Shown: positions 37,132 through 46,008, numbered from the stretch's first letter. The stretch: DNA of 64,000 bases from Herbaspirillum sp. SJZ106 (GCF_006715495.1 NZ_VFNI01000001.1:558001-622000); one strand, 5' to 3'. Numbers and translations are program-made. Notes: a model not told the origin generated them from the sequence alone.

Positions 37132-37803
37132 TTATTGTGGTTTCCAGGCGCCGGAATCGATGCCGGTGACCAGGTTGTTGACCGCTTCGCGGATGGCCAG
37201 GTCGAGCACTTTGCCGTTGAGGGTAGAGTCGTAGCTCGCGGTGCCGCCAAAGCCGATGATTTCCCGGTTATCCAGACTGTATTCGCCCGCGCCCTGCACC
37301 GAATAAACCACTTGCGAGGTGTTCACGTTGACGATATTGAGATTGACCTTGGCATAGGCGATTTGCGACTTGCCGCGGCCGAGGATGCCGAACAGCTGGC
37401 GGTCTCCCACCTCCTTGCGGCCGAATTCAGTGACATCGCCGGTGACGACGAAATTGGCGCCTTTGATGTCCTGTGCCTGCTTGTTCAGTTTGGCTTCCTG
37501 CGCCAGTTCAGCCATGTTGTCGCGATCCATGACGCTAAATCGATTGCTTTGTTGCAGATGCGTGATCAGGATGGTCTTGGCTTGGCCACCGAGACGATCG
37601 ACGTTGTCGGTAAACAGGCCGCGCATATAGCTCGAGCGGTTGTCGAACTTGCCCACAGAGATCGGGCTGCGCGCGCCTTGGTAGGGTTGCGCAGCACTGT
37701 TGACCTGCGCTACCGGCAAACTGCGCGAACTTTCTGTTGCACATCCAGCCAGTATCGATGCTGCGATAAGTGCTGTAACGGCGATGATCGGCCTCTTGAA
37801 CAT
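37132..37803 (-). CDS. CsgG/HfaB-family outer-membrane lipoprotein
   Basis: 223 residues. The signal peptide has lipobox SILAGCATE (Cys about 21). The CsgG domain includes ISVGKFDNRSSYMRGLF, LITHLQQSNRFSVMDRDNMAEL and KGANFVVTGDVTEFGRKE, with a C-terminal SYDSTLNGKVLDLAIREAVNNLV. CsgG proteins in curli systems form outer-membrane export pores, but no curli genes are here. AAAAGGAAAAAACC precedes the ATG at 37803. It is first in the trio and leads to DUF4810 after 45 bp. Confidence 0.88.
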   Translation of the reverse strand: MFKRPIIAVTALIAASILAGCATESSRSLPVAQVNSAAQPYQGARSPISVGKFDNRSSYMRGLFTDNVDRLGGQAKTILITHLQQSNRFSVMDRDNMAELAQEAKLNKQAQDIKGANFVVTGDVTEFGRKEVGDRQLFGILGRGKSQIAYAKVNLNIVNVNTSQVVYSVQGAGEYSLDNREIIGFGGTASYDSTLNGKVLDLAIREAVNNLVTGIDSGAWKPQ

Positions 37804-38420
37804 TGGTTTTTTCCTTTTTTGTTGGAGTGGGGGGAAGCTGCGTGGCAACCTTGAAAACCGACAAGACAGAGCGATGCCGGGCGGCACGACTCCAGTCATG
37901 TCGAAAATGAATTGTTTAGGTAATTCTCAGTGTTGGAAGCGCTGTGATCACAGGCGCGCGGCGCTCAATGAGCAAGGAGGGTAAGTAAAGCAGAGAAGAA
38001 GCGGTGAATCAGTAGAAAACACCCGATAAAGTGCCTGATTGTTTGGCATTGTGTACTTCCCCCGATATTGTTTTCCGGTTTGCTGGGCTTGCATTGTGGA
38101 TGCGCATGCCGTCCGGTTGTGATGGTGAGAATATATAGCAACGGGAAATGGGCTGTCTAGATATGTCCTGGGAAATGGAACTTATATTTGAGGCAGGAGA
38201 AAGGGAATATCAGCCAAGAGGGGCGGCTACTTTTCGAGCAACACTTTCGAAAGGTCATCCTTGACCCGCGAAGTCATGGCCTGTCGTCATTTGCATCTTT
38301 GACTGATGCGTGTTTTTTTCTTTTATTGGCAACGACTTGTTTCCGGTTTTTGTGGCGTACATCACGGTTTACGGAAAACAATAAAAAAGGCCCTCAATCC
38401 TGAGAGCCTTATTCTATAAG
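37804..38420. other. AT-richer intergenic region upstream of the lipoprotein trio
   Basis: 617 bp, clearly less GC-rich than its surroundings. It should contain the promoter of the CsgG-like operon on the minus strand and ends with the tRNA-Leu terminator. The 71-codon open frame at 38188-38403 has no ribosome-binding site and runs through the terminator, so I do not call it. Confidence 0.5.
38383..38410 (-). terminator. Terminator of tRNA-Leu
   Basis: On the minus strand AAGGCTCTCA-GGAT-TGAGGGCCTT (one mismatch) is followed by a T-run. It starts about 10 nt after the tRNA 3' end. Confidence 0.88.
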
Positions 38421-38505
38421 TGGTGCCGGGAGCCGGAATCGAACCGGCACGCCTTGCGGCGCGGGATTTTGAGTCCCGTGCGTCTACCTATTCCGCCATC
38501 CCGGC
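38421..38505 (-). tRNA. tRNA-Leu (anticodon CAA)
   Basis: 85 nt with encoded CCA. The acceptor stem is GCCGGGA/TCCCGGC. The anticodon stem CGGGA/TCCCG closes the loop CTCAAAA (anticodon CAA, reading UUG). The long variable arm CGCCGCAAGGCG is typical of tRNA-Leu, and the T-arm is GCCGG TTCGATT CCGGC. No integrase or duplicated 3' end is seen next to it. Confidence 0.95.
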
Positions 38506-38519
38506 AACGCAAGCGCGAG

Positions 38520-38548
38520 ATTATGACGGATTTTGAATTGGCCGGCAA
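38520..38548 (-). promoter_or_regulatory. Sigma-70 promoter of tRNA-Leu
   Basis: On the minus strand TTGCCG, a 17-bp spacer and CATAAT, 14 bp before the tRNA 5' end. It closely matches the tRNA-Val promoter at 4625. Confidence 0.7.
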
Positions 38549-38628
38549 GTCCCCAAAACCGGAAGCGGGTATCATGGCGGGTTGGAGAAATACAAGGCGG
38601 TGCGGTTTCGCATCGCCAGCCTCAAGTA

Positions 38629-40590
38629 ATGAAGCCGTTGAAGATTCGTGAAATAGTGATCGGGAAAGCGCTCGACCCTCTCAAGAGCGAAACCCGCCAT
38701 TCGCTGGCGCTGGTGGCTTTCCTGGCGTGGGTCGGGCTGGGGGCGGACGGGTTGTCGTCTTCCGCCTACGGGCCCGAGGAGAGTTTCCGGGCATTGGGCG
38801 AGCATACCCATCTCGGCCTCTATCTGGCGCTCGCTACCGCGCTGACCGTGTTCATTATCGCGCTGGCCTATAACCAGGTGATCGAACTGTTCCCGACCGG
38901 GGGCGGCGGCTATCGCGTCGCCACCAAGCTGGTGGGGCCTTATCTCGGCCTGGTGTCGGGGGTGGCGCTGATCCTCGATTATGTGTTGACCATCGCCATT
39001 TCGATCGCTTCCGGCGTCGATGCGCTGGCATCCATGCTGCCGCTGGGTTTCCAGCCGTACAAGCTGTGGGTGGAGGCCGTCTGCATCGGTATCCTGATCG
39101 TGCTCAACCTGCGCGGCCTGAAGGAGGCGATCCGGGTGCTGCTGCCGATCTTCCTCGGTTTCGTGGCGACGCACCTGCTGCTGATCCTGTACGGCATCTT
39201 CGCGCATGCCGGGCATTTCCCTTCGCTGGTTCCCGACACGCTGGCCGATACCGGCGAGCTGGCCCAGCACATCGGCTGGTCGGGCGTGGCGGCCATGCTG
39301 CTGCTGGCCTATTCGCAGGGCGGCGGCACCTATACCGGGCTGGAGGCGGTCTCCAACAACGTCAACATGCTGGCCGAGCCGCGCGTGCGCACCGGCAAGG
39401 TGACCATGATCTACATGGCCTTGTCGCTGGCCTTCACCGCCGGCGGCATCTTCCTGCTCTACCTGCTGTGGGACGCCCGCCATGTGGACGGCCAGACCCT
39501 CAATGCCTCGACCTTCCGCATCATCATCGGCAGCCTCGGCATCGAGGCCAAATGGGTCAACGACCTGATGCTGATGGTGGTGCTGGCGTTTGAGGCCGGG
39601 CTGCTGTTCGTGGCGGCCAATACCGGTTTCCTGGGCGGGCCGGCAGTGCTGTCCAATATGGCGGCCGATTCCTGGGTGCCGCACAAATTCCGCTATCTCT
39701 CCACGCGGCTGGTGACGCAGAACGGCATCCTGGTGATGGGCGTGGCGGCGCTGGTGATCCTGTTCTGGACGCAGGGCAGCGTGACGCTCCTGATCGTGCT
39801 GTATTCGATCTCGGTGTTCCTGACCTTCGCCATTTCGCTGTTCGGCCTGTGCCGCTACTGGTGGCGCCGCCGCCGGCAACTCGACCACTGGAAGCGGCGC
39901 TTCCTGCTGTCCCTGGCCGGTTTCGTGATCTGCGCCGCCATCCTGTGCGTGCTGGTGGTGGAAAAATTGTTCGACGGCGGTTGGGCCACGGCGGTGATCA
40001 TCGCCGCCATGTCGGCGCTATGCATCTATATCCGCAACCATTACCGCGCCACCAAGCAGGCCATCCGCACCGTCGACCAGATCTTCGCCAACCAGCCCTT
40101 CGGCCCGCACCAGGGGGAGATCCTGCCGGATCCGTCCCGGCAGACCGCGGTATTCATCGTCGGCACCTCGCGCGGCGGCGGCTTGCATGCGCTGTTGTGG
40201 GTGCAGCGCATGTTCCCGGAGCATTTCAAGAACTTCATCTTCGTCAACGCCCGCACGGTGGATTCGCATGCCTATGGCGGGGAAGGCGCGGTCGAGCAAA
40301 TGCGCGCCGAGGCCGATGCGACGCTGCAGTTCTTCGTCGATTTCTGCCGTAGCCACGGCCTGGCTTCGACATCCCGCCTCGGTTTCGGCACAGATGCCGT
40401 GCAGGAAGTGACCCGGCTTTGCTATGAGATCAGCAAGGAGTATCCCAACGCCATCTTTTTCACCAGCAAGCTGATCTTCGAGCAGGACAACTGGTTCATC
40501 CGCCTGCTGCACAACCAGGCGGCGCTGGCGGTGCAGCGGCGACTGCATTTCGATGGCTTGCAGATGGTGATCCTGCCCATGAAGGTGTGA
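38629..40590 (+). CDS. APC-superfamily permease, KimA-like (probable K+ importer)
   Basis: 653 residues: about 12 membrane segments (roughly residues 30-470) and a cytoplasmic C-terminal domain of about 180 residues. Its pattern follows Bacillus KimA: IGKALDPL near the start, GADGLSSSAYGPEE, FPTGGGGYRVATKLVG, LNLRGLKEA, FVAANTGFLGGPAVLSNMAADSWVP, then RNHYRATKQAIRTVDQ leading into the cytosolic domain, and a late LLHNQAAL. That suggests proton-coupled K+ uptake, though family members also carry amino acids. I chose the ATG at 38629 because the open frame upstream runs across the tRNA-Leu promoter. Confidence 0.75.
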   Translation: MKPLKIREIVIGKALDPLKSETRHSLALVAFLAWVGLGADGLSSSAYGPEESFRALGEHTHLGLYLALATALTVFIIALAYNQVIELFPTGGGGYRVATKLVGPYLGLVSGVALILDYVLTIAISIASGVDALASMLPLGFQPYKLWVEAVCIGILIVLNLRGLKEAIRVLLPIFLGFVATHLLLILYGIFAHAGHFPSLVPDTLADTGELAQHIGWSGVAAMLLLAYSQGGGTYTGLEAVSNNVNMLAEPRVRTGKVTMIYMALSLAFTAGGIFLLYLLWDARHVDGQTLNASTFRIIIGSLGIEAKWVNDLMLMVVLAFEAGLLFVAANTGFLGGPAVLSNMAADSWVPHKFRYLSTRLVTQNGILVMGVAALVILFWTQGSVTLLIVLYSISVFLTFAISLFGLCRYWWRRRRQLDHWKRRFLLSLAGFVICAAILCVLVVEKLFDGGWATAVIIAAMSALCIYIRNHYRATKQAIRTVDQIFANQPFGPHQGEILPDPSRQTAVFIVGTSRGGGLHALLWVQRMFPEHFKNFIFVNARTVDSHAYGGEGAVEQMRAEADATLQFFVDFCRSHGLASTSRLGFGTDAVQEVTRLCYEISKEYPNAIFFTSKLIFEQDNWFIRLLHNQAALAVQRRLHFDGLQMVILPMKV

Positions 40591-40637
40591 GTACCCCGGG
40601 ATCTGGGCCGGGAAGAAACGGGCTTATCTGGGAGGAC

Positions 40638-41081
40638 TTATTTGCCGCAGACCGCGTCGATGGCGCGTTCGCCGGTGGAGCCCGGAATCGGGTCTTGCAG
40701 CCTGACGTCCGCATAGGACAGTTGCGGCGCCAGCAGCAAGGTCCCCTGGCCGTCCGGTTGCGCATACATCTTGCGGCTGCCGAAGCCGAGCTGGCGGTTG
40801 TTGCAGTCGAAGTAGGCGGTCGAGATTTCGGACGTGTAGTAAGTCTTGCTGCCTTGGCCCATCAGCAGCTGGGGACGGTTCCAGTTCAACAGGATTTGCG
40901 CCTGGCGGATGCTGCGGGTGGCGACGATGCTGTTCTTGTCGACGAAGAAGCTGCCGATGTTGTTGTCGCCCAGCGGCGACCATTCGGCATGGGCCGGCAG
41001 TGCTGTTCCGGCCAGTGCCATTGCGATAGCCAGGCTTGCCGGCGCGCGCAAGACGGAGGATGAAAAAAACGGTACGTCCAT
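40638..41081 (-). CDS. Secreted surface-adhesin-E-like protein
   Basis: 147 residues from the ATG at 41081. A signal peptide ends near LPAHA/EWS. The mature part is about 110 residues, WSPLGDNNIGSFFVDKNSIVATRSIRQAQILLNW...SEISTAYFDCNNRQLGFGSRKMY...PGSTGERAIDAVCGK, with two cysteines placed to form a disulfide. This is the pattern of the small surface-adhesin protein E/NTHi-type fold, widespread in betaproteobacteria. Role unknown; probably periplasmic or surface-associated. Confidence 0.75.
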   Translation of the reverse strand: MDVPFFSSSVLRAPASLAIAMALAGTALPAHAEWSPLGDNNIGSFFVDKNSIVATRSIRQAQILLNWNRPQLLMGQGSKTYYTSEISTAYFDCNNRQLGFGSRKMYAQPDGQGTLLLAPQLSYADVRLQDPIPGSTGERAIDAVCGK

Positions 41082-41100
41082 AGGGCGGAGTGCGTCGCGA

Positions 41101-41259
41101 TCAACTGAACATGACTGCCAGCATTGCCACATCATCTTCCAGCAGCAGCGCCAGGGTCACGCTCCAGAAGAGCGTTTCGGCCAGGAGCCGGTTCCAATTG
41201 TGCTGCAGCCGCAATGACATGTCCGGTCCGGTGATCGGGATGATTTGAATTGCGCTCAT
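41101..41259 (-). CDS. Possible 52-residue small protein
   Basis: ATG at 41259 opens a short frame (MSAIQIIPITGPDMSLRLQH...) with a hydrophobic C-terminal helix containing LLLEDDVAMLAVMF. AGG directly abuts the start codon, which is too close for an ideal ribosome-binding site. It lies between the adhesin-like gene and tartrate dehydrogenase, on the same strand as both. Not recognised; it may not be coding. Confidence 0.3.
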   Translation of the reverse strand: MSAIQIIPITGPDMSLRLQHNWNRLLAETLFWSVTLALLLEDDVAMLAVMFS

Positions 41260-41362
41260 CCTAACATGTCGTGCGCGGGCGGTCATGGGGGAGGGGCCGG
41301 CAGGCTGATGCCTGCCGCTCGGTCGGCGGCCGGGAAGCCGCCGGGATGCTGCATTATCGAAT

Positions 41363-42442
41363 TTAGATCGCTGCCGCGATGGCTTTGCCGACTGAGGTGG
41401 TGTCGCCCTGGCCGCCCAGGTCGGGAGTCTTCGGGCCATCCTTGAGCACATGTTCGACCGCGGCCAGGATGGCGTCGTGCGCCTGCCGGTACTTGGCCTC
41501 GCCGTTGCCGAGGAAGTCCAGCATCATCGCGCCCGACCAGATGGTGGCGATGGGATTGGCGATGTTCTTGCCGAAGATGTCCGGCGCCGAACCGTGCACC
41601 GGTTCGAACAGCGAAGGCAGTTCGCGCGACGGGTTGATGTTGGCCGAGGGCGCGATGCCGATAGTGCCGGCGCAGGCCGGGCCGAGGTCGGAGAGGATGT
41701 CGCCGAACAGGTTGGAGGCCACCACCACGTCGAAGCGGTCCGGATTGAGCACGAAGTGGGCGGTCAGGATGTCGATGTGGTATTTGTCGCGCCTCACATC
41801 GGGGTATTGCTTGCCCATGGCTTCCACGCGCTCGTCCCAGTAGGGCATGGTGATGGCGATGCCGTTGGATTTGGTGGCCGAGGTCAGGTGCTTTTTCGGA
41901 CGGCTTTGTGCCAGGTCGAAGGCGTACTTGAGGATGCGGTCGGTGCCCTTGCGGGTGAAGACCGATTCCTGGATCACGGTCTCGCGTTCGGTGCCTTCAT
42001 ACATGCGGCCGCCGATGGAGGAGTATTCGCCCTCGGTGTTTTCGCGCACCACGTAAAAGTCGATGTCGCCGGGCTTGCGGTTGGCCAGCGGGCAGGGCAC
42101 GCCTGGCATCAGGCGCACCGGGCGCAGGTTGACGTACAGGTCGAACTCGCGGCGGAATTTCAGCAACGAACCCCACAGCGAGACGTGATCGGGCACCGTG
42201 GCCGGCCAGCCGACCGCGCCGAAGAAGATGGCTTCGAAGCCCTTCAACTGGTCGAACCAGTCGTCCGGCATCATCTTGCCGTGCTTTTCATAGTAGCCGC
42301 AGTGGGCCCAGTCGAAATGGGTGTATTCGATCTCGATGCCGAACTTCTTGCTGGCGGCCTCGACCGCGCGCAGGCCTTCCGGGATGACTTCCTGCCCGAT
42401 GCCGTCGCCGGCGATGACCGCTATCTTATGTTTCCTTGCCAT
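41363..42442 (-). CDS. Tartrate dehydrogenase / D-malate dehydrogenase (TtuC/DmlA family)
   Basis: 359-residue beta-decarboxylating dehydrogenase of the isocitrate/isopropylmalate family using NAD and a divalent metal. Visible signatures are IAVIAGDGIGQEVIPEG, FGAVGWPATVPDHVSLWGSLLKFRREFDLYVNLRPV, FYVVRENTEGEYSSIGG and DRFDVVVASNLFGDILSDLGPACAGTIGIAPSANINP. The WPATVPDHVSLWG loop is characteristic of the TtuC/DmlA group. It converts L-tartrate or D-malate to oxaloglycolate or pyruvate; which substrate dominates cannot be told. The DmlR-like regulator lies 2.6 kb away rather than adjacent. Confidence 0.9.
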   Translation of the reverse strand: MARKHKIAVIAGDGIGQEVIPEGLRAVEAASKKFGIEIEYTHFDWAHCGYYEKHGKMMPDDWFDQLKGFEAIFFGAVGWPATVPDHVSLWGSLLKFRREFDLYVNLRPVRLMPGVPCPLANRKPGDIDFYVVRENTEGEYSSIGGRMYEGTERETVIQESVFTRKGTDRILKYAFDLAQSRPKKHLTSATKSNGIAITMPYWDERVEAMGKQYPDVRRDKYHIDILTAHFVLNPDRFDVVVASNLFGDILSDLGPACAGTIGIAPSANINPSRELPSLFEPVHGSAPDIFGKNIANPIATIWSGAMMLDFLGNGEAKYRQAHDAILAAVEHVLKDGPKTPDLGGQGDTTSVGKAIAAAI

Positions 42443-42528
42443 GCTGTTCTCCTCGATGATGTGGCGCCCGTGGGCAAGCTCTCAGGGAGGAAATCATAAA
42501 CGTATTCGAGCGGCATTCGCGCGGCGAT

Positions 42529-42552
42529 CATGCACGAATCGGTGATTCCATG
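42529..42552. promoter_or_regulatory. Inverted repeat upstream of the tartrate/D-malate dehydrogenase
   Basis: GAATC-GGT-GATTC nested within CATG...CATG (42529-42552), about 90-110 bp before the start codon. It is a plausible LysR-type operator. Confidence 0.4.
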
Positions 42553-42627
42553 AAACACGATCCGTGAATAATTGCTGGATCCTGTCCACCCAAGCAAAAG
42601 CCCGGCGTACGGCCTAATGTTGTTCAT

Positions 42628-43566
42628 TCAGCCGCCGAGCTGCTCGGCCCACATCGTTACCCCCATGCTGTGCGCTTCGCCGGGCGCCAGCTCGACAAGG
42701 TCTTCCATCACGTTGGCGGTTTCGATGCACAGCATGCGCTGCCAGGCGTCGTCGGCGAATTGGGACAGGCGGCGCGCCTTGCTGGCCCACGGGTTCCACA
42801 CCACGGCCGAGGTCGAGCCGCTGGCTTCGATGCGGATGCGGCGCTTCCAGCCTTCATCGCGGATCGCCAACTGAGGCGGCAGGTCGAGGTAGATGCGGTC
42901 GGTTTCGCCGCTGACCGCCAGTTCGCGCTTCTGTTCGCGTTCGGCCCAGCCTTCCAGCGTTTCGATGTAGCGCCGTCCCTCCAGGCCTTCCACTGCCACG
43001 TCATGGATGCTGCTCACGGCGAAGTAGGTGTGCAGCGCCTGGGTCAGGGCGATGTGTTGTTCGCTGTTGTTGCGGGTGGTCAGGTTCAGGTGCAGGCGGT
43101 CGTCCAGCAGGATGTCCAGGCGCAGCTCCAGGCCGGCCGGCAGGTGGCGCAGGCTGGGCGAATCGGTGGTGGGCGGGATGGCCAGCGTCAATCGCACGCT
43201 GTCGCCCTCGATGGCGCTTTCCTGCAGCAGCCAGTCGATGCCGCGTACCAGGCCGTGCGCCGGCAGCCGCCCGCCGGAATGCAGCGCCTGCACCTGCGGC
43301 GGGTTGCGCATCAGGTCGCCAAACCACGGCCAGCAAACGGGGATGCCGCCGCGCACCGAATTGCCGGCTTCGAAGGCGGCCTCTTCGCTCATCCAGACCA
43401 GCGGCTCCTGGCCATGCGCCTGGTAGCGCAGCACTTGCGCGCCTTGCTCGGCCACCAGCAGCTCGGCCCGGGCGGTCTGGATGCGCAGGCATTGGAGCTG
43501 GTTGACTTCGATGCGCTGGATATGCGGGACTTCCTGCGGAACAGTCCCGTCATCTGTGGTGATCAT
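42628..43566 (-). CDS. D-hexose-6-phosphate mutarotase (YeaD type)
   Basis: 312 residues from the ATG at 43566 (MITTDDG). Galactose-mutarotase-like beta-sandwich: VLRYQAHGQEPLVWMSEEA, VRGGIPVCWPWFGD, LPAHGLVRGIDW with a catalytic His, and TQALHTYFAVSSIHDVAVEGLEGRRYIE. It equilibrates alpha and beta anomers of glucose-6-phosphate. It stands between the tartrate-type dehydrogenase and a secreted glycosidase. Confidence 0.9.
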   Translation of the reverse strand: MITTDDGTVPQEVPHIQRIEVNQLQCLRIQTARAELLVAEQGAQVLRYQAHGQEPLVWMSEEAAFEAGNSVRGGIPVCWPWFGDLMRNPPQVQALHSGGRLPAHGLVRGIDWLLQESAIEGDSVRLTLAIPPTTDSPSLRHLPAGLELRLDILLDDRLHLNLTTRNNSEQHIALTQALHTYFAVSSIHDVAVEGLEGRRYIETLEGWAEREQKRELAVSGETDRIYLDLPPQLAIRDEGWKRRIRIEASGSTSAVVWNPWASKARRLSQFADDAWQRMLCIETANVMEDLVELAPGEAHSMGVTMWAEQLGG

Positions 43567-43792
43567 GCTGGAAACTCCGAAAAAATTGCGATAGTGCAAG
43601 CCTGCCACATTTCGCCCCGGCGAGGAATGGCCGGGGCATTTTCTTGTGGCTGTAGGCTTGTCATTTGTGCATGTTCTGGCATGCCATGCGGCGCATCGTT
43701 AAAGATCGATTTCTCAAGTCATACGCCTCCGGCCGCGCACCAATGCCGGTGAGGAATTGTCCAATGGCGCCCGCTCAACAGGAATTGCCGAT

Positions 43793-45013
43793 ATGACGAA
43801 CCTATGCAAGCCGATGCGAAAACTGATTGCCATCATGGGGCTCCTGGTCGCCACGGGTGTGACGACGGCGGCGCCTGCGCTTGCCGCCGACTCCATGCAG
43901 TTCTGGGACAGCCCCCGGCACGGGGGCAACAGTTTCAACCGGTTGCCGCCCGACCAGGCCTATTTCGATGCGTTGCGCGCGCATGGCGCCGATTGGGTGC
44001 GCCTTTCCTATGACAAGTGGCGTGCGCAAGGCAGGGATTTCCTGCTGGGGGATGCCGACCGTTATCAAGGCCTGGCCGAGCGCGACCTGGCCACGCTCAG
44101 GGAAACGCTGGCAAGAATAGACAAGGCCGGGTTGAAGGCGGTGATCGCGCCGCTGTCGCTGCCCTATGCGCGCTGGTCGCAAAACAATGGCGGCAAGTTC
44201 GATGACCGCCTTTGGCAGGATCGGCAGCGCTGGCGCGATGCCGTGCGCTTCTGGCGCGACCTGGCGCAGGCATTGCGCGGGCAGCCGGGCATCGCCGCGT
44301 ATAACCTGATCAATGAGCCGGCGCCGGAGAAGATGGGCGGCTTGCCGGAACATGCGGCGCCCGAACGCATGCGGCAATGGTATGCCGAGCAGAAGGGGAG
44401 CGGGCGCGACCTGCCGGCTTTTTATGCCGAACTGATCCGCGCCATCCGCGAAGTCGATCCGGACACGCCGATCATGGTCGATGCCGGCTGGTACGCGGCG
44501 GCCGACGCTTTTGCCTATTGGCCCGGGCCGCTGGCCGATACGCGCACGCTGTACAGCTTTCATATGTACGAACCCTATGAGACGACCAGCGGGCCGAACC
44601 TGCGCCGGCAGCCGCCGTTGCGCTATCCCGGCGATACCCGTTTCGGCGGCGTGGCGCAATACTGGGATGCCAGGCGCGTCGCCGCTTATCTTGAGCAGCC
44701 GCTGGCCTGGGCGCGCGCGCACGGCATTCCGATGTCGCGCATGGTGGCCGGCGAGTTCGGCTGCATCCGCACGCTCGACAGTTGCGAACGTTATCTCGAC
44801 GACGTGTTGAGCGTACTGCAGCGTTCCGGCGTGCATTGGGCCTTTTATGCGTTCCGCGAAGACAATTGGGATGCCATGGACTATGAACTGGGCAAGGGCA
44901 AAGTCCACTGGAGTTATTGGGATGCCCAGGAAAAGGGCTTGCCCGATCCGGTCAAGCGCCGTGCCACGCCCGAGTTCGAGGTGATACGGCGCCGCTTGCA
45001 AGACGGCGGGTGA
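43793..45013 (+). CDS. Secreted glycoside hydrolase family 5-type (cellulase-like)
   Basis: 406 residues from the ATG at 43793, with a signal peptide ending near PALAADS. A TTG further up (43757) and an ATG at 43814 are alternatives. The (beta/alpha)8 GH5 layout is visible: GADWVRLSYDKWR, the acid/base Glu in IAAYNLINEPAPEKM, YSFHMYEPYE, and the nucleophile Glu in MVAGEFGCIRTLDS, followed by HWAFYAFREDNWDAMDYELG. The substrate may be a beta-glucan or similar and is not determined. No carbohydrate-binding module is present. It is divergent from the mutarotase gene and sits as a probable insertion between a dehydrogenase and its usual regulator. Confidence 0.85.
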   Translation: MTNLCKPMRKLIAIMGLLVATGVTTAAPALAADSMQFWDSPRHGGNSFNRLPPDQAYFDALRAHGADWVRLSYDKWRAQGRDFLLGDADRYQGLAERDLATLRETLARIDKAGLKAVIAPLSLPYARWSQNNGGKFDDRLWQDRQRWRDAVRFWRDLAQALRGQPGIAAYNLINEPAPEKMGGLPEHAAPERMRQWYAEQKGSGRDLPAFYAELIRAIREVDPDTPIMVDAGWYAAADAFAYWPGPLADTRTLYSFHMYEPYETTSGPNLRRQPPLRYPGDTRFGGVAQYWDARRVAAYLEQPLAWARAHGIPMSRMVAGEFGCIRTLDSCERYLDDVLSVLQRSGVHWAFYAFREDNWDAMDYELGKGKVHWSYWDAQEKGLPDPVKRRATPEFEVIRRRLQDGG

Positions 45014-45080
45014 GCCGTTGCGTCGGGCTGGCCATGGGTGGCTATAATCCACGCATCGTTGACCCGATCCGCTACGAACC

Positions 45081-45995
45081 GTGAACAATTCTCCCTTGCT
45101 TGAAGACCTGCGCCTGTTTTGCGTGGTGGCCCGCCGCAGCAGCTTTGCCGAATCGGCCAAGGAGGTCGGCGCTTCGCCGGCCTACATCAGCAAGCGCATC
45201 GCGCTGCTGGAACAGGCGTTGGGCGTACGCCTGTTCCATCGCACCACGCGCAGCGTAGTGATGACGGAGGAGGGCGGCAACGTCCACGACTGGGCGCGCA
45301 AGATCCTCGACGATGTCGAGCAGATGATGGAGACGGTCAGCAGCGCCAAGCGCGTGCCGCGCGGACTGCTGAAGATCAGCACCAGCTTCGGCCTGGGCCG
45401 CAAGTACGTCTCGCCGCTGCTGTCCGAATTCGCGGCGCTGCATCCGGAACTGAAGATCCAACTGGAGCTGGTGGATCGCCAGATCGACCTGGTCAACGAA
45501 GGCTTCGACCTCGACATCCGCGTCGGGCCGGGGCATGAGCCGCATCTGTTTTCCAAGCGCATCATGCCCAGCCAGCGCGTGCTGTGCGCCAGCCCGGCTT
45601 ACCTCAAGCGCCACGGCTTGCCGGCCGACCTGGCCGCATTGCGCCAGCACCAGTGCCTGGTGATCCGCGAGCGCAACCAGTCCTTCGGCATCTGGCGCAT
45701 GATGGGCCCCAAGGGGGCGGAGACGGTCAAGGTGTCGGGCGGCCTGGCCTCCAACCACGGCGAGATCATCCACCAGTGGGCGGTGGACGGCCACGGCATC
45801 ATCCTGCGTTCGATCTGGGACGTGGCCGAGAGCTTGAAGCGCGGCCGGCTGGTGCGCATCTTGCCGCAGTACTACCAGGAGGCCGACCTGTGCGCGGTCT
45901 ATCCGCTGCAGTTGAAGAATTCGGCCAAGGTGCGCGAATGCGTGCGCTTCCTGCAGAAAAAGCTGGATGTGAACGCGCCGGCCATCACCGTGTAG
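45081..45995 (+). CDS. LysR-family regulator, DmlR/TtuA-like
   Basis: 304 residues from a GTG start. The HTH is LEDLRLFCVVARRSSFAESAKEVGASPAYISKRIALLEQALGVRLFHRTTRSV. The effector domain has the CrgA/DmlR pattern GLLKISTSFGLGRKYVSPLLSEFAALHPELKIQLELVDRQIDLVNEGFDLDIRVG. Regulators of this subgroup activate D-malate or tartrate dehydrogenase genes, making the TtuC/DmlA gene at 41.4 kb the likely target despite two intervening genes. Confidence 0.88.
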   Translation: MNNSPLLEDLRLFCVVARRSSFAESAKEVGASPAYISKRIALLEQALGVRLFHRTTRSVVMTEEGGNVHDWARKILDDVEQMMETVSSAKRVPRGLLKISTSFGLGRKYVSPLLSEFAALHPELKIQLELVDRQIDLVNEGFDLDIRVGPGHEPHLFSKRIMPSQRVLCASPAYLKRHGLPADLAALRQHQCLVIRERNQSFGIWRMMGPKGAETVKVSGGLASNHGEIIHQWAVDGHGIILRSIWDVAESLKRGRLVRILPQYYQEADLCAVYPLQLKNSAKVRECVRFLQKKLDVNAPAITV

Positions 45996-46008
45996 CCGGG
46001 TCGGCGGT

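Noticed and set aside
38188..38403. A 71-codon plus-strand frame next to tRNA-Leu
   Set aside because: No ribosome-binding site, no recognisable protein, and it runs into the tRNA-Leu terminator.
38421..38505. tRNA-Leu as an integration site for a mobile element
   Set aside because: No integrase, no repeated tRNA 3' end and no phage-like genes on either side; flanking genes look chromosomal.
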